Positions 9,034 to 17,821 of a DNA stretch of 64,000 nucleotides are shown one piece after another. Each line of letters opens with the position of its first letter. Within the stretch, counting starts at the first letter, position 1. The stretch lies in contig JADKFE010000024.1 of NCBI GenBank assembly GCA_016717595.1, positions 37,844 to 101,843 on the forward strand, in the 5' to 3' direction. The stretch is from Deltaproteobacteria bacterium (GTDB lineage: Bacteria; Myxococcota_A; UBA796; CAJQPC01). The notes beneath the pieces are model-generated. The model had not been told where the DNA came from. It ran no database searches and saw only the letters and a list, made by a program, of their open reading frames with translations. Position numbers and translations under genes: made by a program.

Positions 9034-10446
9034 TTAGAGGCTGAGGCGCTCCAAGGCGCTGGGCCCTTGGCCGATGAGCGACTCTAAGGTGGTGATGTCT
9101 TTGGGGCTCTCCCGGGTGATCACCTCGGGATCGCCCTCGGTGCACACCACGTCGTCCTCGATCCGAATGCCGCCGAAGCCGATCCAAGACTCCGCCCGAT
9201 CCCAGTCCACCTGGTCCTTAAACCGGGCGCGCAGGACGGGATCGTGGAGGATCGCCGGGACGACGTAGAAGCCGGGCTCGATGGTGACGAGGTGGCCGGG
9301 CAGAAGATCGAGGTCCAAGCGCAGATACGCCGTGCCGAACTCCGTGGAGCGCACACGACCGGGGGCGTAGGCCGGGCGGTCGCCGTAGGTCTCCAGATCG
9401 TGAACGTCGAGGCCCAAGAGGTGCCCGACGCCGTGGGGGAAAAACAAGGCGTGGGCGTGGGTGGCCAGGGCCGCCTCCACCCCGCCGCGCAAGAGCCCCT
9501 CGTCACACAAGAACTGAGCGAGCACCTCGGCGGAGCGCATGTGTACGTCGCGGTAACGGACGCCGGGGCGCACGAGCTCGATCGAGGCGAGCTGCGCGGC
9601 GAGCACCGCCTCATACGCCGCGCGCTGGCGGCCCGAGAATTGGCCATCTACGGGCCAAGTGCGCGTGATGTCTACGGTGTAGCCCGCCGCGCCCTCGCCG
9701 CCGCCGTCGAGGAGCAGGAGCTGCCCGGCGCGCATGGTGTTGACGTAGTCGGGGTTGTGGAGGATCTCGCCGCGCACGGTGATGATCGAGTGGTAGCCCG
9801 TGGTGAGGCCGTGCGCGGCCAAGGCGCCGTGGAACAGCGCGGCGATGTGGGCCTCGTGGCCGCCGGGGCGGGTGGCGGCCATCGCCACACGGAAGGCCTG
9901 GGCGGTGAGGCCCGCGACCCGGCGCAGCTCGACGAGCTCGGCCTCGGACTTGCGGGAGCGCAGGTCGATGACCGTGCTCACCAAGGCGTCGTCGCCGTGA
10001 TCGACGCCAAAACGCAGCGCCAGCCCGGTGAGCCGAGCGCCGAGGCGGTTCACCTCCTCATCGGGGATCGCCAAGGTGGGCAGGCCGAGGCCCGCGACGG
10101 CGGACTCGAGCTCGGCCACGTCGCGCAGGGCGTCTACGGCGAAGCGGGCGCGCAGGGCCTCGGGGCCATCGACGACGCCGTGCCACAAGGCGTCATCTTC
10201 AGCGGGCAGGGGCGCGAAGAGGGTGCAGCGCCCAGAGGCGTCGATGAGCGCCGCCGCGTTGGGCAGAGCGCAGCCTGTGAAGTACAAGAAGTTGGAGTCT
10301 TGGCGGAACTCGACGCTGTACTTGGGCAGGTTGCGGGCGCGCAGGCCGTTGCCCAAGAGCAAGACCGGGCGGCCCATTCGTTGGGCGAGGGCCACACGGC
10401 GGGCGGCGAAGACCTCGGCGGGAAGGGGCAGAGGGGCTTGGCTCAT
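9034..10446 (-). CDS. pepP: Xaa-Pro aminopeptidase (M24 family, aminopeptidase P type)
   Basis: 470 residues. The N-terminal creatinase/aminopeptidase-P domain (RQDSNFLYFTGCALPNAAAL) precedes the pita-bread catalytic domain. All five dinuclear metal ligands are visible: Asp in LLLDGGGE, Asp in YTVDITRTWPV, His in FPHGVGHLLGLD, Glu in TIEPGFYV and Glu in GIRIEDDVV. The enzyme removes an N-terminal residue preceding proline, in the cytoplasm. The start overlaps the stop of the upstream gene (ATGA). Assignment to the family is firm; the exact substrate (peptide length, proline dipeptides) is not shown by sequence. Confidence 0.92.
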   Translation of the reverse strand: MSQAPLPLPAEVFAARRVALAQRMGRPVLLLGNGLRARNLPKYSVEFRQDSNFLYFTGCALPNAAALIDASGRCTLFAPLPAEDDALWHGVVDGPEALRARFAVDALRDVAELESAVAGLGLPTLAIPDEEVNRLGARLTGLALRFGVDHGDDALVSTVIDLRSRKSEAELVELRRVAGLTAQAFRVAMAATRPGGHEAHIAALFHGALAAHGLTTGYHSIITVRGEILHNPDYVNTMRAGQLLLLDGGGEGAAGYTVDITRTWPVDGQFSGRQRAAYEAVLAAQLASIELVRPGVRYRDVHMRSAEVLAQFLCDEGLLRGGVEAALATHAHALFFPHGVGHLLGLDVHDLETYGDRPAYAPGRVRSTEFGTAYLRLDLDLLPGHLVTIEPGFYVVPAILHDPVLRARFKDQVDWDRAESWIGFGGIRIEDDVVCTEGDPEVITRESPKDITTLESLIGQGPSALERLSL

Positions 10447-11015
10447 CTCATCTCCCAGCGCAGCTCACCTTGGCCGAGCGCCCCGCTCACGACCATCGTG
10501 AGCGTCGAGGGCTCGCCAAACCGGTCGAAGCGGGCGTCGTAGACGCGGCTCCAGCGGTTGAGCTGCGGGTAAAGCAGGATCTGCAGGTCGCTGCGCTCCC
10601 GGTACGAAGCGAGGGAGATCGGCCCGAGGGGCTGGCCGTCGGCGAGGAGCTGGAAGGTCCAGGTGGCGCCGGGCTCAAAGTCGAAGTCATCGGCGCGGCT
10701 CGGCGGCGGGACATACGCCGCGAACACCACCTGCCACTCGGGGGAGTCTCCCCGCGGTTCCCAAGGTGAGGTGCTCTGGAGCAGGCCGAGCAGCGCGTCT
10801 TGGGCGCGAACGTATTCGTCGGTGTGTAAGGTCGCGCGCAGGATGAGCCGCGTCTCCAGGCGATCGTAGAGCCGGAGCTCCTTGGTGGCCTCACGCCAGG
10901 CGCGGGACTGCTCGTCGAGGGCGTCGCGGGTCTCGGGGGCGAAGGCGGCGGCGACGAGCCCCAAGCTGGCGAGGGCGGCGGCCAGCGCGCGGAGAGGCGT
11001 GTGGAGGGAGGTCAT
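10443..11015 (-). CDS. Exported protein of unknown function
   Basis: 190 residues starting at the ATG at 11015, nine bases after GAGGTG; a GTG four codons upstream is the alternative. A signal-peptide-like N-terminus (PLRALAAALASLGLVAAAFA) is followed by a soluble, probably beta-rich domain with LQILLYPQLNRWSRVYDARFDRFGEP. No known family is recognised. It overlaps pepP by 4 bp and follows the TRAP-type receptor gene by 23 bp, so it belongs to the same minus-strand run. A periplasmic location is likely; the function is open. Confidence 0.7.
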   Translation of the reverse strand: MTSLHTPLRALAAALASLGLVAAAFAPETRDALDEQSRAWREATKELRLYDRLETRLILRATLHTDEYVRAQDALLGLLQSTSPWEPRGDSPEWQVVFAAYVPPPSRADDFDFEPGATWTFQLLADGQPLGPISLASYRERSDLQILLYPQLNRWSRVYDARFDRFGEPSTLTMVVSGALGQGELRWEMR

Positions 11016-11038
11016 GGTTCGGGTCACCTCTGGCCCCG

Positions 11039-12166
11039 CTATAACGTGTCAGCCAGCGCCTCGCGGAGTCGGGCGTAGACGGCGGCCTCTTGGGGCCCCA
11101 AGGTGAAGCGTCCGCGCTCGGTCTCGGCGGCGCGCACCACCCGCTCGTGCTCTTCAGCGCTCAGGCGCCTCACCTCGCGCCCTTGGGAGCTCAGCGCCTT
11201 GAGCAGGTCGAGCTGTAACGAGCGCACGGCTTGGCGGGCCTGGGCGCCCCTCGCCTCCAAATCCCCGCGGATCGCGAGCTGCTGCGCGGGCTCCATGTCG
11301 TCCCACCGGTCCTTTCGGAGCACGATGACCGCGGCCTCGTAGCTGTGGTGGGTGAGGGTGATGCTGTTCACGCGGCCCTCGGCGTCGCTGATCGCCAAGA
11401 GGTTGCCCGCGAACAGCGGCGTGCCGTCGAAGCCATCCAGCAGCTCACTCTTGAGCCACGGGCCGAGGTTGGACGCGGCGATCTGCTGGATTCCGCGCCA
11501 GCCAAACGGCGTCAGCATTCCTACCGACAGGGGATCATTGGGGGCGCGGACCACGAGCTTGGCCCGCTCCTCTGCGGTCTGGGCGGCCCCGGCGGTGAAC
11601 AGGTGGCGAAAGCCGATCTCCGACCAGCCGATGACCACGAGGCCTTTGGTCTCAAGCTGCTGTGCCACCTCCTCCATCATCACGGCCTCTAAGGCCCGGT
11701 CGGCCAGGGCCGCTGAGGCCGCGCTTGGGTCCTCGTTCCGGTTGTTGGCCCGGGTCGGCGGCGCGGAGAGCAGCATCGGCAGCTCAAGCAGCCGCAGGCT
11801 CGGCAGCCCGAAGGCCTCCGCGAGCAGCGGCAGCGGCAAGAGCGCGCCGTCCAGGGGCGCCTCGAGGGTGCAGGCCTCACGTTTGCCGATCTTGCCGGGC
11901 TCGCCCAGCCCCATCTCGGCGAGGAGGTCCCACTCGCTGCAGCCGGCGGGGTGAAAGATCGGCGTGAGGGTCGCCCCGACCGCGGAGGCGCGGATGTGGG
12001 CCTCGTAGATCTGCTCGCTCCAAGGGGTGCCCAGGGGCGCGACGGTGGCGAGCCGGAGCGAGAGCGCTTCGGGCGCAGGCCCCGTCGCCTCGGCGTCGAG
12101 GCAAAGCGCGCCAAGGAGCGCCACGAGGCTCAAGGATGAGAGGGCTCTTTGCACGGCGAACCTCAA
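11039..12166 (-). CDS. TRAP-type C4-dicarboxylate-like solute receptor (DctP family)
   Basis: 375 residues. I choose the TTG start at 12166, eight bases after GGAG; a GTG at 12154 is the alternative. A signal peptide (ALSSLSLVALLGALCLDAEA) precedes a DctP-type periplasmic binding fold: LRLATVAPLGTPWSEQIYEAHI, then RHLFTAGAAQTAEERAKLVVRAPNDPL with the conserved ligand-Arg region, then GTPLFAGNLLAISDAEGRVNSITLTHHSYEAAVIVLRKDRWDDM. No DctQ/DctM membrane subunits are nearby, so it is an orphan receptor or has another job, as seen in several lineages. Divergent from guaB. Confidence 0.82.
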   Translation of the reverse strand: MRFAVQRALSSLSLVALLGALCLDAEATGPAPEALSLRLATVAPLGTPWSEQIYEAHIRASAVGATLTPIFHPAGCSEWDLLAEMGLGEPGKIGKREACTLEAPLDGALLPLPLLAEAFGLPSLRLLELPMLLSAPPTRANNRNEDPSAASAALADRALEAVMMEEVAQQLETKGLVVIGWSEIGFRHLFTAGAAQTAEERAKLVVRAPNDPLSVGMLTPFGWRGIQQIAASNLGPWLKSELLDGFDGTPLFAGNLLAISDAEGRVNSITLTHHSYEAAVIVLRKDRWDDMEPAQQLAIRGDLEARGAQARQAVRSLQLDLLKALSSQGREVRRLSAEEHERVVRAAETERGRFTLGPQEAAVYARLREALADTL

Positions 12167-12295
12167 CGGAACGTCTCCAAGATGCGCCGGTTTTGTGGGC
12201 CGGGCAAGCCCTCGGGGCTGGGGATCCTGCCTCCGATTCGTCACTTGCGGGCGGGGCGGGTGGGGGCTAACAGGGGGCCCTCTCAGGAGGTGCAT

Positions 12296-13765
12296 GTGCT
12301 TGAGGACACCCCGCCGCTGGCGCTGACCTTTGACGACGTGCTCCTCTTGCCCGCCGCGAGCGATCTGCTCCCTCGGCAGGTGGACGTCTCAACCTGGCTG
12401 ACCCCGGATCTGCGCCTGAACATCCCCGTGATGTCGAGCGCCATGGACACGGTGACCGAGGCCCACGCCGCCACGGCCATGGCCCGGCACGGCGGCATGG
12501 GCGTCATCCACAAGAACCTCAGCGTCGAGCGCCAGGCCGCCGAGGTCAACCGCGTCAAACGCGCCGTGACCGGCGTGATCTTCGACCCCATCACCATGCA
12601 CCCCGAGCAGCGCGTCGGCGAGGCGCGTGAGCTCATGCGCCGCCACGCCATCTCCGGCGTGCCCGTCACCCTCGACGGCAAAGCGGTGGGCATCCTCACC
12701 AACCGCGACCTGCGCTTTGAGCGCCGCGCCGACCGCAAGATCCACGAGATCATGACCACCGACGGTCTCGTCACCGTTCGCCCGGGCACGCCGTTGGAGC
12801 GCTGCAAAGACTTGATGCAGGAGCACAAGATCGAGAAGCTCCTGGTGGTCGACAACCAGGGCGATCTCGCCGGGCTCATCACGATCAAAGACATCGAGAA
12901 CTCCACCAAGTACCCGCTCTCGATCACCGACGAGCGCGGCCGCCTGCGTGTCGCCGCCGCCGTAGGCCCGGGCCAGCCCGACCGCATCCAGGCCCTCTTG
13001 GACGCTGGCGCCGACGTGATCGTCATCGACACCGCCCACGGCCACTCCAGCGGGGTTCTGCGCGCCGCTGAAGAGGCCCGCGCCAACTGGCCAAACATCC
13101 GCCTCGTCGTGGGCAACATCGCCACGGCTGAGGCCGCCGAGGCCTGCATCAAGGCCGGCGCCAGCGCGCTCAAGGTGGGCATCGGGCCGGGCTCGATCTG
13201 CACCACCCGCGTCGTCGCTGGTGTCGGTGTGCCGCAGATCACCGCCATCGCTGAGGTCGCCCGGGTCGCGCGCCGCGCCGGGGTGTCGCTCATCGCCGAT
13301 GGCGGCGTGAAGTTCTCTGGCGACGTCGCCAAGGCCGTGGCCGCGGGCGCCGACGTGGTGATGGTCGGCTCGCTGCTGGCGGGCACGGACGAGGCCCCCG
13401 GCGACGTGATCCTCCTCGGCGGGCGCCGCTACAAGAGCTACCGCGGCATGGGCTCCATCGAGGCGATGCGCGCGGGCTCCGCCGATCGGTACTTCCAGGC
13501 TGAAGAGGGCGATCCCGAGGCCGAGACCCGCAAGCTCGTCCCCGAGGGCATCGTCGGCCGTGTGCCGTACAAGGGCCCCATCGGGGATGTGCTCTACCAG
13601 CTCGTCGGCGGGCTGCGCGCGTCCATGGGCTACACCGGCTGCGGCACGGTGAAGGAGATGCAGCAGAACGCCCGCTTCGTGCGCATGACCGCCGCGGGGC
13701 TCAAAGAGAGCCACGTCCACGACGTGATCATCACTGAAGAGAGCCCGAACTACCGCCGGGAGTAG
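12296..13765 (+). CDS. guaB: Inosine-5'-monophosphate dehydrogenase
   Basis: 489 residues, the usual length. The start is GTG at 12296, five bases after a perfect AGGAGG (12285-12290). The enzyme oxidises IMP to XMP with NAD+, the committed step to GMP, in the cytoplasm. Seen: LTFDDVLLLPAAS at the N-terminus, two CBS domains (about 95-215), the catalytic Cys loop GPGSICTTRVVAGVG near residue 300, GGVKFSGDVAKA, and the flap YKSYRGMGSIEAM followed by EGIVGRVPYKG. It stands alone without guaA, is divergent from the TRAP receptor and converges on the CoA-transferase genes, with 4 bp between the stop codons. Confidence 0.98.
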   Translation: MLEDTPPLALTFDDVLLLPAASDLLPRQVDVSTWLTPDLRLNIPVMSSAMDTVTEAHAATAMARHGGMGVIHKNLSVERQAAEVNRVKRAVTGVIFDPITMHPEQRVGEARELMRRHAISGVPVTLDGKAVGILTNRDLRFERRADRKIHEIMTTDGLVTVRPGTPLERCKDLMQEHKIEKLLVVDNQGDLAGLITIKDIENSTKYPLSITDERGRLRVAAAVGPGQPDRIQALLDAGADVIVIDTAHGHSSGVLRAAEEARANWPNIRLVVGNIATAEAAEACIKAGASALKVGIGPGSICTTRVVAGVGVPQITAIAEVARVARRAGVSLIADGGVKFSGDVAKAVAAGADVVMVGSLLAGTDEAPGDVILLGGRRYKSYRGMGSIEAMRAGSADRYFQAEEGDPEAETRKLVPEGIVGRVPYKGPIGDVLYQLVGGLRASMGYTGCGTVKEMQQNARFVRMTAAGLKESHVHDVIITEESPNYRRE

Positions 13766-13769
13766 GCGA

Positions 13770-14423
13770 TTAGCCGAACTGGCCCAGAGGCTCACGCACG
13801 GCGAAGGGGGCCTCGGTCACCGCGGCGACGCTCTCCACCGTCTCGCCCACGGCGAGGTCGATCAGCGTGAGGCCCGTCTCGCGGCTCACCTCAAACACGG
13901 CGCGCTCGGTGATGATCAGGTTCACCACGCCGACGCCGGTGAGCGGCAGGTCACAGTTGCGGAGGATCTTCGCCTGGCCCTTCGCGGTGTGCTCCATGGT
14001 GACGACCACACGCCGGGCGCCGGCGACGAGGTCCATCGCCCCGCCCATGCCTTTGACCATCTTGCCGGGGATCATCCAGTTGGCGAGATCACCAAACTGG
14101 CTCACCTGCATGGCGCCGAGGATGGTGAGGTCGATGTGGCCGCCGCGCACCATGCCGAAGGAGTCGGCGGAGGAGAAGAAGCTCGCGCCGGGCAGGGTGG
14201 TGACCGTCTCTTTGCCGGCGTTGATGAGGTCGGCGTCGACCTCGGCCTCGGTGGGGTAGGGGCCCATGCCCAGGAGCCCGTTCTCGGAGTGGAGCACGAT
14301 CTCCACCCCGGCGGGGATCTGGTTGGCCACCAAGGTGGGGATGCCGATGCCCAGGTTGACCGTGAAGCCGTCGCGGAGCTCTTGGGCCGCGCGGCGCACC
14401 AGGCCGTCTCGATCCGTCGCCAT
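13770..14423 (-). CDS. scoB: 3-oxoacid CoA-transferase subunit B
   Basis: 217 residues, full length for the beta subunit. The catalytic-glutamate motif is seen as LHSENGLLGMGP, and GGHIDLTILGAMQVSQFGDLANWMIPGK is the conserved core. With subunit A it moves CoA between succinyl-CoA (or acetyl-CoA) and a 3-oxoacid such as acetoacetate, in ketone-body or short-chain fatty-acid use. It follows scoA with no gap (the scoA stop abuts the ATG), so the two are made together as expected for a heteromer. Donor and acceptor preference cannot be read from sequence. Confidence 0.95.
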   Translation of the reverse strand: MATDRDGLVRRAAQELRDGFTVNLGIGIPTLVANQIPAGVEIVLHSENGLLGMGPYPTEAEVDADLINAGKETVTTLPGASFFSSADSFGMVRGGHIDLTILGAMQVSQFGDLANWMIPGKMVKGMGGAMDLVAGARRVVVTMEHTAKGQAKILRNCDLPLTGVGVVNLIITERAVFEVSRETGLTLIDLAVGETVESVAAVTEAPFAVREPLGQFG

Positions 14424-15119
14424 CTAAGCCTCCCGGGTGACGCGGCGCTCGATGCGCTTGACGTAGCTCTGGCCGACCACCACCCGCTGCACATACACGC
14501 CGGGGGTGTGAACGAGGTCGGGGTCAAGCTCGCCGGGCTCGACGAGCTCCTCAACCTCAGCGATGGTGACCCGCCCAGCGGTGGCCATCACGGGGTTGAA
14601 GTTCCGCGCCGTGGCCCGGTAGATGAGGTTCCCGTGGCGGTCGCCCTTCCAGGCCTTCACCAAGGAGAAATCGGCGGTGAGCGCGCGCTCCATCACATAG
14701 AGGCGCCCGTCGATCTCCCGCACCTCTTTGCCTTCAGCGACCAAGGTGCCGACGCCCGTGGGCGTGAAGAACGCCGGGATGCCCGCGCCGCCGGCGCGCA
14801 CACGCTCGGCGAGGGTGCCTTGGGGGCAGAGCTCAACCTCTAAGCTGCCGTCGAGGAACTGGCGCTCAAAGGTCTTGTTCTCGCCCACATAGGAGCTGAT
14901 CATCTTGCGGATCTGGCGTGTCCGCAGGAGCAAGCCCAGGCCGAAGTCATCGACTCCGGCGTTGTTGGACACGACGGTGAGGCCCGACGTGCCCTGCGCG
15001 ACGAGGGCGGCGATGAGGTTCTCAGGGATCCCGCAGAGCCCGAAGCCGCCCGCCATGAGCGTGGCGCCGTTGGGGATGTCCGCGACCGCCTCGGCGGCGG
15101 AGGCGTAGACCTTGTTCAC
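14424..15119 (-). CDS. scoA: 3-oxoacid CoA-transferase subunit A
   Basis: 231 residues from GTG at 15119, which sits five bases after GAGGAGG. Seen are MAGGFGLCGIPENLIAALV and NNAGVDDFGLGLLL, the family's CoA-binding region, then FTPTGVGTLVAEGKE and AWKGDRHGNLIYRATARNFNPVMA. It pairs with subunit B immediately downstream. It lies just after rplC on the same strand, but two hairpins between them suggest a separate transcript. No thiolase or hydroxybutyrate dehydrogenase gene adjoins, so the pathway is not fixed by context. Confidence 0.95.
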   Translation of the reverse strand: MNKVYASAAEAVADIPNGATLMAGGFGLCGIPENLIAALVAQGTSGLTVVSNNAGVDDFGLGLLLRTRQIRKMISSYVGENKTFERQFLDGSLEVELCPQGTLAERVRAGGAGIPAFFTPTGVGTLVAEGKEVREIDGRLYVMERALTADFSLVKAWKGDRHGNLIYRATARNFNPVMATAGRVTIAEVEELVEPGELDPDLVHTPGVYVQRVVVGQSYVKRIERRVTREA

Positions 15120-15143
15120 CTGGACCTCCTCGTTTGTGTGGCC

Positions 15144-15188
15144 GAGCCTCCGAGGAGGCTCAGCCCGGGGTGATCCTCAGCGGATCAC
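15144..15188 (-). terminator. Two consecutive stem-loops after rplC
   Basis: On the minus strand a perfect 7-bp hairpin (arms 15170-15176 and 15182-15188, 5-nt loop) overlaps the rplC stop codon. It is followed by a second 7-bp hairpin (arms 15144-15150 and 15155-15161, 4-nt loop). There is no T run, so this is either a Rho-assisted end or an mRNA-protecting structure separating rplC from scoAB. Confidence 0.4.
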
Positions 15189-15829
15189 CACTTCTTGAGC
15201 GTAGCACGGACGGTGAGGTAGCCGTTCGTGGCGCCGGGGATCGCGCCGCGGATGTAGAGCAGGTTGGCCTCGGCGTCGACCTTCGCGAGGCGAAGGTTCT
15301 GCGCGGTCACCTGGGCGTTGCCCATCTGACCGGGCATCTTGCGGCCCTTGGCGACGTGACCGGGGGTGAGGCGCGTGCCGATCGAGCCACCATGACGGAA
15401 GAACTCGTGGGTACCGTGGCTGGAGATGAAGCCCTTGAAGTTGTGCTTCTTCATCACGCCCTGGAAGCCCTTGCCCTTGGAGACGCCGGTGACGTCGAGG
15501 CGAGCGCCAGCCTGGAAGACCTCACCCGCGGTGAGCACCTGGCCCACGGTGTACTTGCTGGCGTCGGCCACGCGCAGCTCTTGGACGTGCTTCTTGGGGG
15601 TGGTCTCGGCCTTCTTGAAGTGGCCGGTCTCGGGCTTGTTGATGCGGTGGGCCTTCTGCTCCAAGAAGCCGAGCTGGATGGCCTCGTAGCCGTCCTTGCC
15701 GCTCGCGCGCTTGACCTGGAGGACGACGCAGGGGCCGGCCTCAACGATGGTGACGGGGACGATGGTGTCGCCGTCGAAGATCTGGGTCATGCCGACCTTA
15801 CGGCCGAGGATGCCAGGATTCGTGTTCAT
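15185..15829 (-). CDS. rplC: 50S ribosomal protein L3
   Basis: 214 residues, full length. Begins GILGRKVGMTQIFDGD and contains the L3 hallmark loop reaching the peptidyl-transferase centre (GSIGTRLTPGHVAKGRKMPGQMGN). The start ATG follows GAGG by five bases. L3 is an early-binding 23S rRNA protein needed to nucleate 50S assembly. Unlike most bacteria, where rplC is the second gene of the S10 operon (rpsJ-rplC-rplD-rplW), here it stands alone between a membrane-protein gene and scoAB, with no other ribosomal gene in the window. It has no sign of decay and codon use matches its neighbours. Confidence 0.97.
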   Translation of the reverse strand: MNTNPGILGRKVGMTQIFDGDTIVPVTIVEAGPCVVLQVKRASGKDGYEAIQLGFLEQKAHRINKPETGHFKKAETTPKKHVQELRVADASKYTVGQVLTAGEVFQAGARLDVTGVSKGKGFQGVMKKHNFKGFISSHGTHEFFRHGGSIGTRLTPGHVAKGRKMPGQMGNAQVTAQNLRLAKVDAEANLLYIRGAIPGATNGYLTVRATLKKW

Positions 15830-15987
15830 AGTGACCTCGCATTGGAAGGCGCGAGTGAGCGCGTCTTCTTACGGGAGAGTGTGAGATGTGCGCGGCAGAT
15901 CGCCAAGCCGGGCAGAAGTAGCGCGACGGCGCCCCCCTGGCAAGCGCGGGTCTCGGCAGAAGGGCCACGAGGCTGTATCCTTCCGCG

Positions 15988-17821
15988 GTGCGCCCAATCT
16001 CTCCGAGCCCCTCGTGGATCCCCTGGATCGCCGTCGTGATCCTCTGGCTCGTCGTGCTCGGCCCGAGCCTGCCCGGCTGGGGGCATCGTTTTGTGGGCCT
16101 TGAGTACATCGACGGCTACGGCACCCAGTGGTTTTACCACTTCGCGCCGCGCCTGCTCGTGGAGGGGCTACGCGGCGAGCCCGCGACGCTCTTCTTTTAC
16201 CCCTGGGGCAAAGACGTGCTGGGCCACACCGGGCTCAGCGTGCTCGACGCCGTGATCGCCTGGCCGCTGCGGGCGCTTCTGGGGCCCACCTGGGGCTACA
16301 ACCTCTTCGTCGTGCTGTTGATGGCCACAAACGGCCTCGCCACGGCGGCCATAGGCGCGCGGCTCACCGGGGATCGCCTCGCGGGCGCCCTCGCCGGGGC
16401 CTTGATGAGCGTCTCGCCCTGGGCGCTCTTGGAGCTGACCGAGGGCAGGCCCACGCAGGTGATGTTGGCCCCGGCCTTGTGGGTGATCTACGAGGCCTTG
16501 GCGCCCTTGGAGGATCGCCGCGCGCCCCTTCGGTTGGGCCTCGCCTGGGCGGTGAGCGGGCTCATCTACTGGTTTAACGCCATCTTCTTGGGGTTCGCGC
16601 TCTTGGGGATCGCCGTGGCCCGCGCCATCAAGATGAGCCCGGCGGAGCGCCGCGCGCTTCTGGCCCGGGGCCTCGTCGCGGCGGGGCTCGCCTTGGTGCT
16701 GGTGAGCCCGGTGTTGTGGTTGATGGCGCGTCGGGCGCAGGCCGGCGGCGTGCCCGGGCTTCTGGACGTGCAGAGCTGGAGCCTCCTGCGCGCGAGCCTG
16801 TTCACCGTGGAGGGCATGCCGGTGGGGCTGTTCACCTTCCAGCCCTTGCGGTGGGGCTCGGCGTTTCTGTTTCCCGGGCGAGTCGGGCCTCGTCGCCTCC
16901 GCCCAGACCAGCCCGCTGACGGCCATCGGCCTGCTCGCGCTTCTTGTCGCCCTGGCCAAACCCGGCCTCCGCGGCGTGCTCCTGGCCCTGGCCGTGCCGA
17001 GCCTGCTGGTGAGCGTGGGCCCGGTGCTCCTGATCGGCGAGCGTGGCCTGCCGAACCCGCTGTACAACGCCCTCGTGATGGCCCTGCCGCCCCTGCGCCG
17101 CCTGTGGTTCCCCGAGCGGGCGCTGTTTCTGCTCGCCTTGGCCCAGGCCCTCGCCGTGGGGGCGCTGTGGGCGCGGCTTGAGGCGCCGAAGCTGCGCGCT
17201 GGGGTCGCCTTGGCCGTGGTGTTGGTGTGGGGGATCGAGCTTCGGGCTGGGGGCCTCGCGCCCTTGCCGAGCTGGGACGCCCGGCCGCCCGCGGCCTACC
17301 AATGCCTCGCCCAAGGCCCGCCCGGCGCGGTGATCGACCTCCCCGAGCGCTGGAGCGCCGCGCACCTCTACTACCAGACCGTCCATGGCCGCCCCATCTT
17401 CGGCGGCATGTTGGAGGGCAACGCCCGCTTCACCCCCGCCGAGCTCACCCAGCTTCGTGAGGAGAACGGCCTCTGGAGCGCCCTGGAGGCGGCCACCCGC
17501 CCCGGCCCGCCCAGCCGAGGAGCGCGTGAGGCGAAGGTTCGGCCTGAAGACAAGGCCCAGCTCGGCGCGCTTGGTTACCGCTACGTCGTGCTGCGCCGCG
17601 AGGCCGTGCCGGATCGTGCCGCCCAGGGCCTCCTGCGCAGGCTGGAGTCACTGCTGGGGCCGCCGGTCTACGAGGACGCGCGGGCCTTGATCTACGCGCC
17701 TTGGGGCGGTGAGCGCCCTTGCGCCGAGCTTCGCCCCGACAAGCGGCGCCTGGGCCGCACCGACGTCGCCCCAGAGGAGCGCGCGGGGCCAAAGCGCCCG
17801 GTTCAGCTCGTCTTCGACTGA
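15988..17821 (+). CDS. Polytopic membrane protein, GT-C glycosyltransferase-like (one frameshift)
   Basis: About 610 residues after bridging one frameshift, starting GTG. It has roughly ten hydrophobic segments, an early luminal-type loop (GLEYIDGYGTQWFYHFAPRLL), YPWGKDVLGHTGLSVLDAVIAWPL, and a C-terminal soluble part (SWDARPPAAYQCLAQGP...). The architecture resembles uncharacterised GT-C/YfhO-like membrane proteins of myxobacteria that carry acidic loop residues after TM1; the donor and acceptor are unknown. The frame breaks in TTTCCCGGG near 16870-16878: FLFPG must continue as ESGLVASAQTSPLTAIG one base over, as if one base were extra. The 3' end overlaps the convergent gene by 19 bp. Confidence 0.7.

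Noticed and set aside
12149..12295. A longer start for guaB
   Set aside because: The perfect AGGAGG five bases before GTG 12296 and the usual IMPDH N-terminus fix the start; the extra residues overlap the divergent promoter region.
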